Shown here: one piece after another, positions 35,101-48,592 of the stretch | Position numbering within the stretch: the stretch's first letter is position 1 | How the letters are laid out: each line of letters starts with the position of its first letter | NCBI GenBank assembly: GCA_029204225.1 | Contig: CM055113.1 | Location: 18,753,746-18,817,745, forward strand | Length of the DNA: 64,000 nucleotides | Direction of reading: 5' to 3' | Source of the DNA: Diphasiastrum complanatum | Lineage: Eukaryota > Streptophyta > Lycopodiopsida > Lycopodiales > Lycopodiaceae | Notes under the pieces: generated by a model | Database searches by the model: none | Seen by the model: the letters and a program-made list of their open reading frames with translations, nothing else | Told to the model about the DNA's origin: nothing | Position numbers and translations under genes: made by a program

Positions 35101-38100
35101 TACATTCAAATTTCAACTTTGAACTTTCAAATTTGTAAGTTAAAAGCCTCAACTTTCAGATTTCAACTTATTTGACTCTTGAAAGTTGAGTCTAGACTCT
35201 TTGGTGTTCAGTGCCGAGTGCTCTTGTTGGTAACCTAGTAGCATGAGGCCTACAAGTTACTTGATAGTTGAAATTGTTGTCGAATGTTCTAGATATGGAT
35301 GCACCATCCTATCAATGCAAGGAGGCGCCATATTGTGAATATATTGGTGTCTTCTTGCATGGGCACCATGCTTTTGAGGTCCATTAATACGTCGGAGGCA
35401 AGCTTGGCATTGGATGGCAGGAGATTGTTTGAGTACATCTCACAGGCCATTGAGAGGTCAAAAAGAAAATGTTGTCCAGGTATGCACTTTCAAGTTTCAA
35501 CATCAAACTTTGAAGTTACATTGTGAATCATGATTATTGTTTTGAACGTTACAATTTGCATTTGTCATTTACAGTTTTTTGTGAATTTCGACGTTCGTTG
35601 TGACTTGTTTAAACTTTGCTGATTCCGAAATGCTCAATGCTGAATGTCCCTGAGTTATGATTCAGCCTTTGTCAAATTCCAATGCAGGTTGTCACGGACA
35701 ACGCATCCAATTGTGTTGCCATGGGGAAGCTCGTGCATGAGAGTAGTCATACATATGACTCATGAGGCCTCAGGCTTGAGCCTGGAAGCTACGCTTGAAA
35801 CTCTTGTTATTTACGCTTTTACTTTAAAGAATAAAGTTTAAACTTTTGACTCTTAAATTGTAATTTGTGATCTGTTAGTGGTCAGTACATTATTGTACAG
35901 TTTATAACTTCACTATTCATAACTTTTGGAAGTTCTTGGATGTCTAAGACTGTGATGTGTTGCGTGCATTGTAATTTGTGCATGTGTCATGACTCATGAG
36001 TCAACTTTATAGTATTCATGTAGTTACTACTATTATCTATGGAATGTACCATATCTTATAAGTTACGATGAATCGTGATTCATTTAAATTGTAAATTGTA
36101 ATCCATATTTCAATTTTACGGTCACTGGTAAGTCGGAATTGGTCACGACTCACTACGTGTGAACTCTAATGCACTTGCCACTTAGCACTGTGAACTAAGA
36201 ACTTTCAACTCAGTCTTGTAATATGTATGGAATATGGCGGTATCTAGTTTCTACAAGTGTATACAGTATGATCACCTATTTAGTACATGATAGGGCCAAA
36301 TTTAGGGCTAGGAATAAGATAAGGACTAGGCAATGGGCATTGGGCATAAAAGTGTGATTGTTGACATGTTATCGAGTACCTACTACCATGTGGCAATGGG
36401 CATGCAAACTCTCACGAGCTAAACTTCTTGCTCTCTTACAGGACTGTAAAGATCATGATGGTCGTGTCTTTACATACTTCCTGAAATTTGAATGCATTTG
36501 AGCATGATTTCTCAAGGGCCATAAGCTTTGTGCTGGCTTGAACACATTCTCACAACCTAATAACCTATCCATGACAATATCAATAATAGACTGAGGAAAC
36601 CGACCATACATAGTTTCTCCTCTTGAAATTGCATTCTCTAGAGCATTCTCATGAAATTGGATGTATCTACTTGGTACTAGTCTTTCTATGACATGTCTAA
36701 ACTGTAGGAAATCAAAGTGCCAAGATCCTTTTAACATTCAATCTCCATATACAAGAAGAAGAAGAAGAGGGAGAGGGTTAGGCGCCCTCAAGGAGAGAGA
36801 AAGTAGTAGCAATGCTTGAAAGGGAATGAATTACAAATGAACAAAGAGTACATATAAATAGGCCTTCCAAGGGCCTAGACTCTTCCAAACTCTAAGTTCT
36901 AGAACCTTCCAAGACCCACTACTAATTATAGGGTACCCCCAAATGTCAAGGTAGGGTCCCTTAACATAATTAAACTTTACTTGGACCCACGAATTACTAC
37001 TAGACCAAAATTGGGTCCAACTCAACTAAAACTGACTTAACATGGTCTAAATAATAAACCTAACCCATGGTTACACAAGTCTCGGCCTTTTGGGTCAAAG
37101 TAACCTATGGGAAACTAACATTATCATTTATTACTTCTAACACCCTCCTTAAATGATAATGTAAAAAACATAACATGACATGAAGTATGAAAAATTGCAA
37201 CAAAAATGCAAAGTGTTGCATGCTGCCCAAAACTCCATGTAGCCGAAAAAGAAAAGATATAGCTTGCTGTCCAAGCTTAATGCCGCCAAAAAAAAAACTT
37301 CAGCTTGAAGTAGTCGAAGTAGCCGAAATCTCAGCCCCAATCATGCCCGATGTAGAAGAGATGTAGAATACGAAGTGCGGTAGCATCAAGTCGAAGAGTG
37401 AAGACAAGCATGCTCCATCCAAAGTAGGTAACCAAAAAACTAGCCACAAGCCGAAATATGGATTTGCAATATGGTTCCCACATGATTCCATAAGTCTTCT
37501 TAGCACAAGAAACATAAAGAAGAGTACGATACTCTTTTACCATCACATCCTCCCGAATCTTACTATCAATGATCTGCTCACCAACACTAGGTAAGACAAC
37601 ACCGTCATCATAAGAAGTAAGCATCAAAACATGAAAATCAGCATAAGGTACTGATTTTGGTGAGGCATGTGTGTTTCCTCGAAGGTAAAAAGATGCTTTG
37701 CTATCCCGCAAAGACTCGGACAACCAACAAGAGGCTGTAGCAGGCTGTCCAACAGCCACAAAATCACCAACACTTTGCTATCCAAAGTGTTCCAAATGTG
37801 GACCTTGTTGTCCAAAAACCTTCCGCAGGCCGTTCTCGATGCATAATAGGATGCTCACGATGTAACATAGGCTGAAAATGATCAATAAACCATGGCTAAA
37901 TCTAGTGTCCACCATCTTCAAGAAAAAAACGAACAGCTTGCCACTTTGAACACCCAAAAAATCCAACAACACGCCACTTTGAACCAATGTACTAATTGAC
38001 ATGATTTTTTCCCCTCCTCCATTAGTACAAAATGGCTTCAAAGAATGCTTGATTTCAGCCTTTTCCAAAACATTATCTTGAGAAGCTTGCTCATAAAGTT

Positions 38101-41100
38101 CTTCACTAATGCATCCATCATTTGCAACAAATGGCTCAAGAGAAGAAGAATGCTTTACCATACCAACATTCCAATGCAAAGTTGTACTTGTAGAAAGACA
38201 ATGATCAAACTTTGCATGACTTTGCTCTTCTGCCTTCAAAGAGGATGAAGTAGAGGGACGAAAGCATGATGATGAATCTTTTATTTGGTACATCTTTAAA
38301 AGTGTTTCCCAAGCACTTTTAGAGGTCTTGCAAAATCTCAAATGATATAAGATAGATCTTGACGTTGATGCAAAATCTCAGCATTCAACTCCATGAAGCT
38401 CTACCACTGAGCTATCCGCCCCGTTTGATAGTTCTCTCTAGAGTGTGGATTGATATTTCAACACTTACCACAAGAAACATAAAGAAGAGTATGATACTCT
38501 TTTACCATCACATCCTCCCGAATCTTACTATCAACGATCTGCTCACCAACACTAGGTAAGACAACATCGTCATCATAAGAAGTAAGCATCAAAACAGGAA
38601 AATTAGCATAAGGTACTAATTTTGGTGAAGAATGCTTGATTTCAGCCTTTTCCAAAACATTAACTTGAGAAGCTTGCTCATAAATTTCTTCACTAATGCA
38701 TCCATCATTTGCAAGAAATGGCTCAAGAGAAGAAAAATGCTCTACCATACCAACATTCTTGTACTTGTAGAAAGACAATGATCAAACTTTGCATGCCTTT
38801 GCTCTTCTACCTTCAAAGAGGATGAAGAAAAGAGGAGAAAGCATGATGTTTCCCAAGCACTTTTAAAGGTCTTGCAAAATCTCAATTGATATAAGATATA
38901 TCTTGTTACCGATAAAATCTTGATCATCACATCGATGCAAAACCTCAGCTTGCAACTCCAAGAAGAATAGTTGGTGCCATCCAACATATCTTCGCTCGAA
39001 CAAGTACGAATTGCACCCAAATCTCTTGCCATAAGAACCAGCCAAGAAGATAAATTTTTTCAAACCCTAAATGTGCCCTAAAAGACGCAAAAACCAGCAA
39101 GTATCAAATCTGAAAAATTAGCACCGGAATGTGTCGAAACCACACATTAGATGGATGTGGGAACTCGCCCTCCTACAAGCCTTGTGTGCTGAAACTTTCA
39201 GCCTGAAATTGCATTACAAACTCAAAAAACCAGCAAGCAAAGAATTAGGTTAGCCTCCAAAAAAGCTTTTTCAGGAACCCTTCTTTTTTGCCAAAAAGTG
39301 TGAACAGTACACACACAGATAGGGCTGTTGCAAACACCCTACAAATGGTAATATGCTGTCCAATTTTCAGCCTCGGAATGTGATCGGATCATCACAAAAA
39401 ATTAACACCTTCTTCCACACCTAGAAACAAGCATAGTTGCAGCGCGATTCCTGAATCGCGATTCAAAATCGCGATCAGAATCGCGATTCCGATTCGCGAT
39501 TCGGGATTTTCCCAGAATCGTGTAGAATCGATTTTTTTTTTTTTTTTTGAAATTTTTTTAGGCAATATGGGTATCAGATGAAAGCTCTGATCGAGGGGAT
39601 TATGATTGTGTAGTTTGCCGACTGTTTCGGGTGCGAAACACCAAAAAGTGTGTTTTCACTCGGGGAGTTGGAAGGCCAAATCATGAAGACGCCTTACCGT
39701 CGGGGCCGGGGTCTACCGGCAGCCCCCGGACCCCGCCGTGTCCCCCGAACCCCCTAGAGCTTCTTGCTATATAGACATAGTAGATAGAAATGCCACCGCC
39801 CCCCTGTAGATAAAAATGGGGTCCAAATGCGCGCCGAGAAGGGCCCAATATTTATGCCCCCAACTGTATGTACATTGCACTCACATCTCCAGTGAACCAA
39901 TTGCAAAAGTGATCATCATCCATACAGTTGATAGTCCAAACTGTAGCATTAACATTTACTGAAAACCAGAGCAAATGACAACCGGATAGCTACTGAAAAT
40001 AAGATTTGTTTGTGCCTCATCTACTGCACTTATGAGAGGCAAAACGCTGGTTTGACCATTGATCCCCAAAAAAAATTACAGCAATAAGCTATTTTTCCAG
40101 AAAAAAAAAAAATTTTTTTTTTTTTGCGATTCTGGGTCGCGAATCGCGACCCGCGAATCGCAGACCCAGCAAATCGAGATTCGCTGCAACTATGGAAACA
40201 AGCAAAAAGAAGCGGATCTTCACTTTGTAAAATCAGCAAGGGTGCTGATTTTTCAGCCAAATCAAACGATAAAAATTGCTTGTAGATGGGCGCCCTCCTG
40301 CAACGAAGCAAATCTGAAAAATAGGGCAGCAGCGGACCAACGAAAGTAGGATAAACCTACACGGATGTGGGCGACCTAAAAGCAGCCCCGAAGAAGATAA
40401 TTAATGGCGCCTTCTTGCAACCTGAAAAATCAGCAAACAACCAACTGATTTTTGGGCGCCCAAAATCCTATTATCTCCTTTGATGTGTGGCGCCCTCCTG
40501 CAAAACGGAAAAGAGTCAAAACTGAACAGATCTTCACTCCAAAAAATCAGCAAAGGTGCTGAATTTTTGTGATCCCTAAGTGAAGACGATCTCTTTTGGT
40601 AGGGCGCCCTAAATCAAGCATAGAAGATCCATGGCTCTGATACCATCATGTAGGAAATCAAAGTGCCAAGATCCTTCTAACATTCAATCTCCATATACAA
40701 GAAGAAGAAGAAGAGGGAGAGAGTTAGGCGCCCTCAAGGAGAGAGAAAGTAGTAGCATTGCTTGAAAGGTAATGAATTACAAATGAACAATGAGTACATA
40801 TAAATAGGCCTTCCAAGGGCCTAGACTCTTCCAAACTCTAAGTTCTAGAACCTTCCAAACCCACTACTAATTATAGGGCACTCCCAAAAGTCAAAATAGG
40901 GTCCCTTGACATAATTAGACTTTACTTGGACCCACGAGTTACCACTAGACCAAAATTGGGTCCAACTTAACTAAAACTATCTTAACATGGTCTAAATAAT
41001 AGACCTAACCCATGGTTACACAAGTCTCGACCTTTTGGGTCAAAGTAACCTATGGGAAACTAACATTATCATTTATTATTTCTAACACTCTCCCTTTGTA

Positions 41101-43466
41101 TTGTGCTTTACAGCGACCAATTTGATGCTCTGTAGCCAAAGTTATGATCATCAGAAGTTTTGGTAGTTTTGAGTTCAAAATTTTTGTTATGTTTTGATTG
41201 CATGTCAGTGAAGGAAGCAATAGTGTGCATATCCAACGTGAAAAAATCCTTTCTGAGTCACTTTGCATGTTTGGGAACATGGTGCTTGATTTTATAGTAG
41301 TTTGATCAATCAGATTTCGTGCATGGATACAGTTTGAGTAGAAAGCAGTCAAAATGCGATTTTTTTGTTTAATTAGGCAGTTTACATAAAAAATTTGATC
41401 TTTTTGTAAATCACTGCATGTTCAACATGATGCATGTCGACGGTTCGAAATTAGTTCAAAATGGATTGGTAACAGTGAAACTGAAAATTCGATGATGGAA
41501 ATCAATTTTCACAGTTTCGGTTTCATATTGAAGTTTTGAACGGAGTTCAAAAATCCCAATTTCATAAATTTTTGAAAGAATCGTAAATGTTTTGATTTTG
41601 TCTAAATCTATTGGATATTCATTAAAACGAAATTGGCTTGTGAAGCAGATGACCTTACTGAGATGTAATCAATTGGTTTATCAGGTCACAATTATTTTCA
41701 CTTTCGGTTGAGGACTTCGGATCTGTCCACTAATTGAAGCAATTTCTTGTTTTAGGTGATCAATAATGATAGAGGATAACGCAAGTCTTGAGGGAACAGT
41801 ACCTATGCCGACCTATTAGGAGATTTGCTAGCAGATGAGTACGGCACTTAACAAAATGAATAATCGGAACAATCTGCGAGATCAACAATGGAAAAGTTGT
41901 TGAATCAAGTGAAGACCTTATCTCCGCCGAATTTGGGCATTCAGCCAAAACCATATTCGAGGGAAAAGAAGCCTGAGGTAGTGGACAATAAGTTGACCAA
42001 GTGGACCAGATATTCCAACCTACACGGAATTCCTAAAGAGAAAAAATCAAGAGCGTGGTCCTATTTTTCCGTGGTAAGGCTTCATCATGGTGGCATGACT
42101 GGCAACTGAAACCCGCTACGTGGGAAGAATTCATGGAAGTTTTCATAAAATCGTTTGTGGTTGTGGATGATTCAAACTTATCAAAGATTCATTAATTGCA
42201 AAATGAAACGAAGAGTTTAGACTCTTATTTCCAAGGGTTCATGGATTTATGAAACAAAGTTCCATCATTCAATTCAAAACTGGCTCTTTGGCAATTCATC
42301 CCAGGTTTGCCAGTGGATTATCAGAACAAATGTAAGCGAAACGTGCTTCAAACATTCAATGATGTGGTCCGGATCGCAAAAGCTTATCATTCCACGATGA
42401 CGATGGTGGCATCCAGGAAGTAGTTTCAAGCTAATCCATCAGTGCCCAGACCACAAAAAGGAAAGAGACGAGTTCGTGACAAAACTCAAGTCAAATATTT
42501 TGACGAGCTTGATCAAATGGCATCAGAAGGTAAGCAAAGAAACAAATTTCCCAAGAAAAGGCTAAGAAGGCGAATCTATGCTTTATTTGCAACAAGCCTG
42601 GACATGTTATGAAATTCTATTCGAAGCGAAAGAAACCCGCAGCTCAAGTAATTGAGATGCCAAGTAAGGGAAATCTAAAATTGCAAATTAACCTGATTGA
42701 TTGTGAGTGTGAATGTTCATCCAGTACTACTTCTTTCTTGCCAAATAAATTGTTTCGTGTGAAAGACACAACTAAAGATCAAGGAGTCCGTAAATTGGTG
42801 GATAGTGATTCAACTCATAATTTCATTAATTCTCGTCTTGTGCAAGAACTCAGCGTGGACATTGAAGCCGGCAATCATAGATATAAAGTATATCTAGCTT
42901 CAAGTGCGAAGTTGGAGACTTGGGAAGTCAGAGTTCCAAAGCAAAGATTTAAGACTATAGAGAATTAGTTGATTTTCATGTTTTAGTTTTAGCACGTACG
43001 GATATTATTCTAGGCTATGAGTGGTTATTCAAAAAATTTCCTGATATTGATTTTGAGAAACATGTGCTCTTATTTTGAGAGGGGGATAAAGTAGCTACAC
43101 TGGTTGGAGACGGATGTACATCTACCTGAGATGGTCTCAATGGCTAATATGATAGAAATTTTTTATTCACAGTATGAAGCTTATTCTTTGTTTGCTAAAC
43201 CGCTTTTGGATTGTTCTCAAATGCATCTAAATAGTTGTGAATTTTCTAAAATTCTTAACTCAGTGGATTTAGATCGGAGCAAATCAGTGTTTCATCGAAA
43301 CACGTTTCGAACGCTGAAACGGGTTCGAAACGGAACGTACAAAACGGGCCCGTTTCAAAACGGCGTTTCGTTGTTCGAAACGACTGGTGAAAAATCGCAA
43401 ATTTTTTTGCAATACAGCGGGGGCCCGAGAGGTGAGTGTTTTCACTCTTTGGCACGTTAGAAAAAC

Positions 43467-43501
<35 letters not shown>

Positions 43502-46500
43502 AGTGTGTGTGTGTGTGTGAAAGAGAGGGAGTGTTTGTGTGTTTGTGTGTGTGATGTGTGTGTGAAAGAGAGGGAGTGTTTGTGTGTTTGTGACGTGTGT
43601 GTGTGTGTGTGTGAAAGAGAGGAAGTGTTTGTGTGTTTGTGTGCATTGTGAAGTAGAGGGAGTGTGTGTGTGTGACATGTGTGAACTTTCAACTTTGAGT
43701 GTGGTGGTGTGTTTGTGTGTGTGGTGGTGTGTTAAACTTTTAACTGTGTTTTTGTTTGTGTGTTTGTGTGTGTGCACTGTGTGGTGTGTGTGTGTGAGTC
43801 TTGAGACTGTCGTGACATGTGCGTGTGTGTGTGAGATTGAGAGAGAGAGAGTCTAGAGAGAGAGAGGATAGGGATAGATTGAGGATAGATTGAGGTTAGA
43901 ACTTAGAGCATAGGTTTACCGTTTTGAAATTAGAATTTAGGATTAGTTTTTAATTTGAAGTCTGAATTTAATACAGTTATTGTTTTGTTGACGCTAGATA
44001 GCTATTAGCAATGCCCAGACAGCGGGATCCCTTATGGGATCACGTCACCCTTAATTCATTCAGCTTATGGCAAATCAGGCACGAAGAAGTGGACTTGCAA
44101 GTATTGCGGGAACACTTATGGAGGTGGCCCCGTTCAAATCAGGGCGCATCTTTTACGTCTTCGAGGATATGAGATCGTCGTTTGCACTCAGACCCCAGAG
44201 TCACTGAGGATTGCTGGGATCGGGGACGACTCTCCTGCCACTACTTCAGGCACAGGTGATTCTTGAATCTTGTTTGATCAATGACATTGATTGACAATTT
44301 GAAATTTGATCTAAAGCTAAAACTTAAAAGTTTATTCTATAACTTTAAACTTTGATTACAATTTACTAATGAGTATTAAGTAATTAGTGATTGTTCCCTG
44401 AGCTCTCTCACTGACTAGTGACTATAATTTATTACCTAAAGCCTGCTGCGTAACTAGTTAGTAGTAAGTTGTAACACCAATGTTATTGTTACAGGTGCGG
44501 CAGAGCGCCAAGATTCCCCATCGCAGCCGCACATGTAGCCGGCACTAGCTCCGCTGCAGCATCCATTCCACCTTCTGGAGAGACTCCTGTAGTGCCAGTT
44601 GGTGGGGCCGACAGTAGTGCTATTGGTAGCACTGTTAGGGGACGGGGTCGAGGACATGTGAGAGGCAGGGATGTTTTTGTGACAGTCTTCCAGCAGTCGC
44701 ACAGGGATGCAGCTGCTATTGCTGTTAGGATGTGCTTTTACTTGTGTGACCTCCCTTTTCATGTGGCATAGACCCCTGCATGGAGGGATATGATGCGAGC
44801 AGTATCTCGTATCGGTGTTGACTGGGAGGGCCCGACCATGGAGCAGCTGAGGACGAGAGAGCTACATGCTGAGCGGCAGTCCGTGGATGCTGACCTACAG
44901 CCCATTAGGAAGTCATGGGCGAGGTATACCTGTAACCTGTTACCTTACATCTTCAAAACCTTTGCACTTGCCACTTACTACTTTAGAAATTAGTACTTTC
45001 AAGTTTGAAGTTTCTAACTTTGAAATTTCAATCTCCAAATTTGCAAATTGCAAGTTGCAACTTAGTTAGTTGAAACTTGAAAGTGTTGTCGAATGTTTTA
45101 GGTTTGGATGCACTATAATATCATATGGTTGGACCGATGCAAGGAGGCGCCATCTTGTGAATATATTGGTCATACCAATTTGTTGTTTTCATTCTCTTTC
45201 ACGTGTGTGACTATTGTCTAACAACAATAGGGTAACTTGTATGAGCAAGTCGGTTTTCTAACATATTAGAGTATGGTTCAAGATTTGAGAGAACAAGGAG
45301 GTACTCAATGAATAGGATCAATCATCATATAGAGACTGATTGGACCATTTTCGAGGTGTGGAGGTGGTGTCCCTACCCAGCTCTCAATTTCAATTTTCTC
45401 TACAAGGGTGGCAACTTTGTAGAAGGAGATTTGGCGCTACAAGGAGTTGTGCTGGATGAGGAGACTACGAAATTTGCCCCAAATCTTAGGTAGAGATCAA
45501 TAGCTAGTGGAGGTTGGAAGTTACAGAAGTTCTAAGATTGGACAAGGTTAAGTTGAGGTTGGAATCGACAAACGTGCAAGCTCTAAGAGGATGCTTCATT
45601 GTTTCACAGTTTCTTATCATGGTGGCAAATGATAAGTTCATTGTTACAAGTGGCAAGTGTGACAAGTTGCGTGGTTGTCATTCTACTTTGTATTGGTTTG
45701 GGAAGACAAAGATACCAAGGAGCAATTTAAAAGCCTTGTATTGGGTTTTTATTTGTTCTAAATTGTTTGGTTTTTATCCAAGTCATAGTAGCTTGTTTAT
45801 GTGGTAGAAACTTTCTTGTCTATCTGAATTAATATCACTTGAGGTTTATGATTAATCAAAGTGATTGTTTGTTGTGGTTGTCAAGTGAATTCCTGGATAC
45901 CATCCAAGTCATAATTCATCGTTCATGTGGTGGTAACAAGTGCGATCAATTCTACTAGAAAGGTCTAGTTTAATGTCACGTTGTCTATTATATTTCATGT
46001 GATAACTACGTGAATTTAGAAGGTATAACTTGCTCCAATGATCCTATCATTGTGAAATTTACTAAGTATTTAGTATCATAGGAAAAGCAAGTTATATATA
46101 CCTCCTCCTCTTCATCCTCCTCTTCCTTTGCCAAGATCTCATCAAGTTGCTCTTGTGTTATCATTCGTCCACACTACAAAACAAAGGCTACAATTGTCAA
46201 TGTGGATATTGCATTGAAACAAACGAATAACACTTCTATAAACCATGTCCACAAGACGTTCTACAACATAAGGACACATAAATAGTTGTTGAATAGTAGA
46301 CCCACTAGCATCCTTATCAACTCTCAAGGTGTGACAATACCAAACTGCAAGATTTACCACCATTTATCACTTCAAATAGAATCATGCATACACACTTTTT
46401 ACCGCTTTCAAATATTCTTCCACCGTTGGTGTAGGATCATGAAAATTAGGACCTCGATAGTCTATCTTTTCTTTAGGATCTCGAATACAATTTATTGTTG

Positions 46501-48551
46501 GGTACACTGGATCCCCTCCGTACACTATCAATAACATCAACATATGAGCCAGGTGAGAGAAAAGCAAAAAAGTCAGTTGAAATTTCTACATAGTCACAAA
46601 TATCACTATCAATGTTTTTGTTGTACATTACAATAGGAACGAAAACCAACTTTATGCATTTCCATAAAACCAACTTCATGCCAAGTACTAAAAACTTTCA
46701 AAGATTAAATATGAAGTCAAAACACCGCAATGACCCAAAAAAACACTCAATTAGTCATATATCTCCTCAATGTTGAAGTTCTCAATTAAAGAGACCATCC
46801 CCAAACAACGTCTATGTTAAATGTTACTTAAGTTTTCTAGCTAGAATTTCAAATGAATCTATCATAACACATGAATCGTATAAATTCATGAGATGCAATA
46901 TCTAGGACTTTAATCAAGACATCACAAAAAGATCAAGGAACCACATAAGATGCCACTTTGTGGGTAAATTGCTAATCAAATTTCACAACGGCGAGAAGTA
47001 CGAGATTCTAAATTAACAACAACAATTGAAAGATCATTCCTTATCAAGTTTGTCAAGAATCCTAATGGAGCTAAATCATTTTCCACAAGCGATCAATGCA
47101 CAATCACAAATTCAATTGGATCAAGGGGATTGAATATCTATCAAAAGGTTGATACATCCCCTACAAAGGTTGACTAATGGATCATATGCTACAATAGAGA
47201 AGGAGCAGGTGAGTAGAAGAAAAGAAGTGGAAGAGAGAAGGGTGAAGAGAAGAAAGACAATGAAAAGAGAAAGGGAAGAATAGAAGAAAAGAAATAGGAA
47301 ATAGAAAGAAATAAACTAGTTCATGGTGTCATATCGAAGCAACAACTTGAAACATTGACTGATATTCCTCCTCGATCCATCCCCAATATTCATTCTCAAC
47401 TGTCAATCACATCACAAACCTATATCTTTGATTTAGTCACATGATTCGTAAATGCAATTTTCTTTCAAAAGATCAAGATGACCATCACCAAGTAGATATC
47501 ATTCAAGTTGATCAAATTGTGAAGTTCAAGCAAGGGAAACAAACTGAATATAAAAGGGAATGCCGCTATGAGATACGACATCATCTCGTTTGAGGATCAA
47601 TGCATTGAAGATCAAGATGAGTGTCATGATGATAAAGTACAATCAAGTATTAGTATGATAATGCTTTATCATGAATCCTTACGCTCTTTGTGATCTCATT
47701 TCCCCTTTGAGGAGGACTTGGACTCCTAGTCTAGTTTCCTTGCTAAGACTCTACATATTGTAGCCTCAATGTCCTTTCCATCTAAAGCCCATACAAGTAA
47801 ACCCTAGACCACACCAACCGCTCAACTCACCCTTGGTATGATAATGAATGTCATCATCTTCATTCTCTGCTCAAGTTTGCCAAAATTCATACTCCTAATC
47901 TTGTTCGTGAGACTAACCGTAAGTACAGGAAAGCTCTTCATAGTAAAAAGGAATCTTATAAAGAAAATAAGGAAAGGAAGCTTATTAACTCCCTCTTTCA
48001 ATTCTTCATCTGGGGCTTTTTGGCATGACTTCATTCCTCATGCTCCATCTCCTGCTTTCCTTGACTTGTAATTCTAGGACATTATATATTGTTCATAGCG
48101 ACTCTCGTATCGCCATCTCACCTCATCCTACATCATGTGTTGGAAAATGGAAATAAACTACATATGAGTCAAAAAACTATTCGACAATGATAGTTTGAAT
48201 GACTGCTCGATACCGATAGTTCAATATTCGATTAGTAGAAACAATAGCTAATGTAATAACAAAATCATTTCGTTACTATCATAAACATAACTTATTATCA
48301 TTCACAAGTGCGGAAAATGAATGATAAAGAAAGATCGCTTCATTGTCAATTATCAGAACTCAAATCGAATAGCATGAATAACAAAAACAATAAGACAAGA
48401 CAAGTCATACAATTGTCGAATGCAGTATGTATTGCTGAATAATGAAAATTACATCCACTGTCTACTAATTGCACTATAATAATAGCACCTCTTATTCTGC
48501 TATAAATTTCGCTCATACACATGTAATCGCGATAGCTTATAACGATTAGTC

Positions 48552-48592
<41 letters not shown>

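Larger units (their letters stand above)
36703..41087 (-). mobile_element. Complete gag-only LTR retrotransposon (non-autonomous copia type)
   Basis: Two LTRs of about 440 bp (36703-37142 and 40649-41087) flank a 3.5-kb interior. Orientation is minus. The 5' LTR is on the right and is followed by spacer TGA and the primer-binding site TGGTATCAGAGCC (40645-40633). The polypurine tract AAGGAGGG abuts the 3' LTR start at 37142. The LTRs run TGTTAGAA...CCTACA. The interior encodes only gag-like fragments, carries an internal duplication and hosts a hAT MITE and a tRNA-like LTR fragment. The flanks TAAAC and CTCTC do not match as a target duplication. Confidence 0.85.

Noticed and set aside
40059-40200. 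Coding frame with poly-Lys/Phe
   Set aside because: It crosses the A/T homopolymer and the subterminal repeats of the hAT MITE.
43255-43860. Long open frames on both strands (His/Thr-rich and Cys/Val-rich)
   Set aside because: They are translations of GT/GA microsatellites in the 5' region of a hAT element.
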